Part shown: positions 8,061 through 9,932 of the stretch, piece after piece
How the letters are laid out: every line of letters begins with the position of its first letter
How positions within the stretch are numbered: position 1 is the stretch's first letter
From: CAZQRW01 sp964596115
GTDB lineage: Bacteria; Hydrothermota; UBA3072; B12-G15
Assembly: GCA_964596115.1 (NCBI GenBank)
Contig: CAZQRW010000059.1
Location: 1-9,932 of the forward strand
Direction of reading: 5' to 3'
DNA: 9,932 nt
Program-made: the position numbers and the translations under genes
Notes under the pieces: generated by a model
The model's database searches: none
Told to the model about the DNA's origin: nothing
The model's input: the letters and a program-made list of their open reading frames with translations, nothing else

Positions 8061-8640
8061 AACCTACCTCCATATACCTTTTTATATACCTGGCGATTAT
8101 ATCCACCTCAATATTTACTTTATCACCTGCCCTTCTTACGTATAAATTAGTATGATCATACGTATAAGGTATAACAGAAAAATCAAATGTATTGTTATTG
8201 GTAGAAACAACAGTAAGGCTGATTCCATCAACAGCTATGGAACCTTTTTCGGTTATAAAGGGTGAAAGCTTAAAAGGGTAAGAAATAGAAAATATTCTTT
8301 CATATTTTTTATTTCTTATGGATTTTATCTTTCCAGTAGCATCTATGTGACCGAGGATAATGTGCCCATCAAATCTACTATCGATCTTTAGAGACCGCTC
8401 AAGATTTACGACGCTTCCGATCCGTAAATCAGAGAGGTTTGTTCTTTTAAGTGTCTCTTTTACAACATCAAAATATGCAACACCCTTCTCTAAGAATTTA
8501 ACAGTAAGACAAACACCATTAATTGCGATACTATCACCATCTCTTGTATTAAAAGGTACATCCACACCTAATTCTATAAAATCGGAGCCTCGTGAAATAG
8601 ACCGTACCTTTGCTACTGTCTCAATTATTCCTGTAAACAA
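8047..8640 (-). CDS. ribE: Riboflavin synthase alpha subunit
   Basis: The enzyme dismutates two lumazine molecules into riboflavin and the ribitylamino-uracil precursor and acts as a homotrimer. The TTG at 8640 gives 197 residues beginning with the invariant family start (M/L)-F-T-G-I-I-E. The two homologous lumazine-binding barrels are clear: G-D-S-I-A-I-N-G-V-C-L-T-V in the first half and G-S-I-A-V-D-G-I-S-L-T-V in the second. E-T-L-K-R-T-N-L and F-D-G-H-I-I-L-G-H-I-D are also present. The TTG was chosen over the in-frame ATG at 8664 because F-T-G-I-I-E normally follows the initiator and GAGGGG lies 6 nt upstream. It overlaps the end of ribD by 20 bp. Confidence 0.96.
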   Translation of the reverse strand: MFTGIIETVAKVRSISRGSDFIELGVDVPFNTRDGDSIAINGVCLTVKFLEKGVAYFDVVKETLKRTNLSDLRIGSVVNLERSLKIDSRFDGHIILGHIDATGKIKSIRNKKYERIFSISYPFKLSPFITEKGSIAVDGISLTVVSTNNNTFDFSVIPYTYDHTNLYVRRAGDKVNIEVDIIARYIKRYMEVGYGKI

Positions 8641-9673
8641 CTTTCCCCTCGACCAAAATATCATTTCCTATTTTTCTTGCTTTCTTAACTTTGATCTCTC
8701 TTTTCATCTTTTCTGTGACGGAATTAATGCCCTCCCCCAAAAACAAAGGCGCATAGAAAAGAATTACTTCATCTATAAATTTTGAATTAAGAAAAGAAGT
8801 AAAAATTTTAGCTCCTCCTTCGACTAATATGGATTGTATCCCTTCTCTGTACGATCTCTCCATAAATGCGTCAATATCAATATAGCCATTTTTTTGTTTT
8901 ATCTTCCATAGATTCGCTCCTTCGAATTGTTTATTACTTGAAGTAACTATTATAACCTTTCCATCTGTTTTAAATAAGTTTGCATCTACAGGGATTCTCA
9001 AAAATGTATCAAAAACTACCTTTATGGGATCATGTTTGCTTTTAATGTATCTTATATTCAAGAATGGATTATCCTTTATCACTGTATCGACCCCAACTAA
9101 AATTGCATCAACCATATTTCTCAATCGGTGAACATACTTTAAAGAATTCCGTGAGGTGAGTTTTATAATCTTTCTTCTGTCGTCACCAAGGAATCCATCA
9201 AGTGTTAATGCCATCTTAGCAATTACGTACGGCCTCTTTTCTTTAATAAAGTGAAGGTAAAATTTATTTAATTCTCTTGCTTCTTTTTCCAATATTCCAA
9301 TGGATAAAGCAACACCATGGTTACTTAAATATTTAAATCCATTACCGTTCACAAGTGGGTTGGGATCCTGCATAGAAGCAACAACTCTTTTTATGCCTGC
9401 GTCAACAATCGCCTTTACACATGGCGGTGTTCTACCATAATGAGAACAAGGTTCAAGATTTACATACATCGTCCCACCCTCAGCCATCTTACCTGCCCTT
9501 TTTATTGCCTCTGCCTCTGCATGGGGTTTTCCTGGGCCTTTATGATATCCTTTAGAGACGGTAGTCCCATTGTTAACGATTATAGCGCCAACAAGTGGAT
9601 TAGGAGATACCCTTCCAATCCCTCTTTTCGCAAGTTTTATAGCCTCTCTCATAAAAAGTTCATCTTTATTCAT
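8621..9673 (-). CDS. ribD: Bifunctional diaminohydroxyphosphoribosylaminopyrimidine deaminase / uracil reductase
   Basis: RibD carries out the second and third steps of the GTP branch of riboflavin synthesis. The 350-residue protein has an N-terminal zinc deaminase domain (about 1-140) with P-N-P-L-V-G-A (24-30), H51-A-E53 and the E-P-C76-S-H-Y-G-R-T-P-P-C85 motif, so H51, C76 and C85 bind zinc and E53 is the proton shuttle. The C-terminal reductase domain (about 145-350) has K-M-A-L-T-L-D-G, H-R-L-R, D-A-I-L-V-G-V-D-T-V, D-N-P-F-L-N-I-R and V-E-G-G-A. The start is placed at 9673 (M-N-K-D-E-L-F-M-R-E-A), the usual beginning of RibD; the frame is open for 30 more codons, but those run back through the riboswitch. 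There is no well-spaced Shine-Dalgarno: a GAGGGG lies 12 nt upstream inside a stable hairpin. Confidence 0.96.
   Translation of the reverse strand: MNKDELFMREAIKLAKRGIGRVSPNPLVGAIIVNNGTTVSKGYHKGPGKPHAEAEAIKRAGKMAEGGTMYVNLEPCSHYGRTPPCVKAIVDAGIKRVVASMQDPNPLVNGNGFKYLSNHGVALSIGILEKEARELNKFYLHFIKEKRPYVIAKMALTLDGFLGDDRRKIIKLTSRNSLKYVHRLRNMVDAILVGVDTVIKDNPFLNIRYIKSKHDPIKVVFDTFLRIPVDANLFKTDGKVIIVTSSNKQFEGANLWKIKQKNGYIDIDAFMERSYREGIQSILVEGGAKIFTSFLNSKFIDEVILFYAPLFLGEGINSVTEKMKREIKVKKARKIGNDILVEGKVVYRNN
8645..8650 (-). promoter_or_regulatory. Shine-Dalgarno deciding the TTG start of ribE
   Basis: GAGGGG, followed by AAAG, sits directly before the TTG at 8640 on the minus strand. An upstream ATG at 8664 would add eight residues before the family's conserved start, and that segment contains this ribosome-binding site. 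Confidence 0.6.
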
Positions 9674-9710
9674 AAAAATTGCGCCCCTCGGGGCGCCCAT
9701 AAGAAAACAT
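9666..9710 (-). CDS. Possible 14-residue leader peptide between the FMN riboswitch and ribD
   Basis: An ATG at 9710 lies 6 nt after GGGAG (9721-9717) in the 3' end of the aptamer. The frame encodes MFSYGRPEGRNFYE and stops at TAA 9668-9666, eight nt past the first base of the ribD ATG (9673). Its codons cover the whole GC-rich hairpin of the expression platform. If translated, ribosomes would melt the hairpin and could reinitiate at ribD, which otherwise lacks a good ribosome-binding site. GGGAGAAGAG is conserved in all RFN elements, so the apparent ribosome-binding site could be accidental. This is a geometry-based suggestion only. Confidence 0.3.
   Translation of the reverse strand: MFSYGRPEGRNFYE
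9674..9696 (-). terminator. Hairpin with U-run at the ribD start: riboswitch expression platform
   Basis: On the minus strand GCGCCC-CGAG-GGGCGC (9696-9681) forms a strong 6-bp GC stem with a 4-nt loop, followed by AATTTTT that runs straight into the ribD ATG. This has the form of an intrinsic terminator or attenuator. Its 3' arm also contains GAGGGG, the only Shine-Dalgarno-like run near the ribD start, so it could block translation instead of, or as well as, stopping transcription. Its position between an FMN aptamer and ribD fits ligand-dependent shut-off. Confidence 0.65.
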
Positions 9711-9711
9711 T

Positions 9712-9827
9712 CTCTTCTCCCATCCGGACTTTGACCGTCGGCTCTGGAATTACACCAGATCAATCCTTTTTTAATAAGGACTCGTGGGCTTTACCACCGG
9801 TAGGGAATTTCACCCTGCCCCGAAGAG
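9712..9827 (-). ncRNA. FMN riboswitch (RFN element)
   Basis: All conserved RFN blocks are present in order on the minus strand: CTTCGGGGCAGGGTGAAATTCCC, ACCGG.GGTAAAGCCC, GATC.GGTGTAATTCC, AGCCGACGGT, AAAGTCCGGATGGGAGAAGAG. The closing stem P1 pairs CTCTTC (9827-9822) with GAAGAG (9717-9712). A variable hairpin (UCCUU/AAGGA, 9780-9776 with 9768-9764) occupies the usual variable arm. The element binds FMN and lowers expression of riboflavin genes when flavin is plentiful. It lies 38 nt upstream of the ribD start, and the hairpin between them is the probable output. Confidence 0.97.
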
Positions 9828-9834
9828 TCAATAA

Positions 9835-9862
9835 ATAATAATATAATAATTATTCTTGTCAA
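9835..9862 (-). promoter_or_regulatory. Promoter of the riboflavin operon
   Basis: On the minus strand a perfect TTGACA (9862-9857) is followed after 16 bp by TATTAT (9840-9835), five of six matches to the consensus. Transcription should start around 9828, so the RNA begins almost exactly at stem P1 of the FMN riboswitch. The placement strongly supports the call. Confidence 0.75.
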
Positions 9863-9917
9863 GAGAAAGATTTGCCCCATTAAAAATCAACACGAAAATA
9901 GTAAAATATATCCCCAG

Positions 9918-9927
9918 AAAAGGAGGT
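9918..9927 (+). promoter_or_regulatory. Shine-Dalgarno of a probable divergent gene beyond the right edge
   Basis: AAAAGGAGGT on the plus strand ends 5 bp before the window does, with no start codon inside. A gene starting just past 9932 and running away from the riboflavin operon would fit. No convincing plus-strand promoter was seen in 9863-9917. The product is unknown. Confidence 0.4.
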
Positions 9928-9932
9928 ATAAG

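Noticed and set aside
8641..8664. ATG start at 8664 for riboflavin synthase
   Set aside because: Family members begin at (M)-F-T-G-I-I-E, and a ribosome-binding site precedes the TTG at 8640.
9674..9763. N-terminal extension of RibD by 30 codons, including a possible start at 9700
   Set aside because: The extension runs through the FMN aptamer and hairpin and encodes nothing RibD-like. The family's usual N-terminus begins at the ATG at 9673.

Overview
The window is chromosomal DNA from an AT-rich bacterium. A bacterial 16S rRNA gene ends in a canonical anti-Shine-Dalgarno, protein genes mostly have purine-rich Shine-Dalgarno sites, and promoters are sigma-70-like. The phylum cannot be fixed by eye. 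The ribH-nusB pairing, an archaeal-type FBP aldolase/phosphatase, a Roadblock/LC7 protein and a short ComEC would suit a deep-branching Gram-negative-type lineage (the old 'Deltaproteobacteria', Nitrospirota or a candidate phylum), but this is a guess. I see no insertion sequence, phage gene, tRNA or CRISPR array, and every protein gene looks intact.

Layout. (1) About 5-1576, minus strand: complete 16S rRNA gene; the rest of the rrn operon would lie off the left edge. (2) 1577-1886: AT-rich divergent control region with an rRNA promoter and boxA-like leader on the minus strand and a promoter for the next operon on the plus strand. (3) 1887-4165, plus strand: three overlapping genes for a J-domain/TPR protein, a Roadblock/LC7-like protein and a ComEC-type membrane channel that lacks the usual C-terminal metallo-beta-lactamase domain. 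(4) 4149-9862, minus strand: a promoter, an FMN riboswitch, then ribD-ribE-ribBA-ribH-nusB-metallophosphoesterase-FBP aldolase/phosphatase, packed with overlaps or gaps of at most 20 bp. The two operons converge and their last genes overlap by 17 bp. (5) At the right edge a plus-strand Shine-Dalgarno sequence suggests a divergent gene starting just outside.

Functionally, the minus-strand operon holds the riboflavin route from GTP and ribulose-5-phosphate to riboflavin, apart from the phosphatase step between RibD and RibH. It begins with a textbook RFN element. Three genes with no obvious flavin role (nusB, a metallophosphoesterase, FBP aldolase/phosphatase) follow without a visible break and may share the riboswitch. 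The most interesting detail is the expression platform: a GC-rich hairpin plus U-run touches the ribD start codon, an alternative 11-bp pairing links it to the aptamer's 5' strand, and a 14-codon open frame starts just after the aptamer, crosses the hairpin and ends just inside ribD. The plus-strand J-domain/Roadblock/short-ComEC cassette is the other unusual element.
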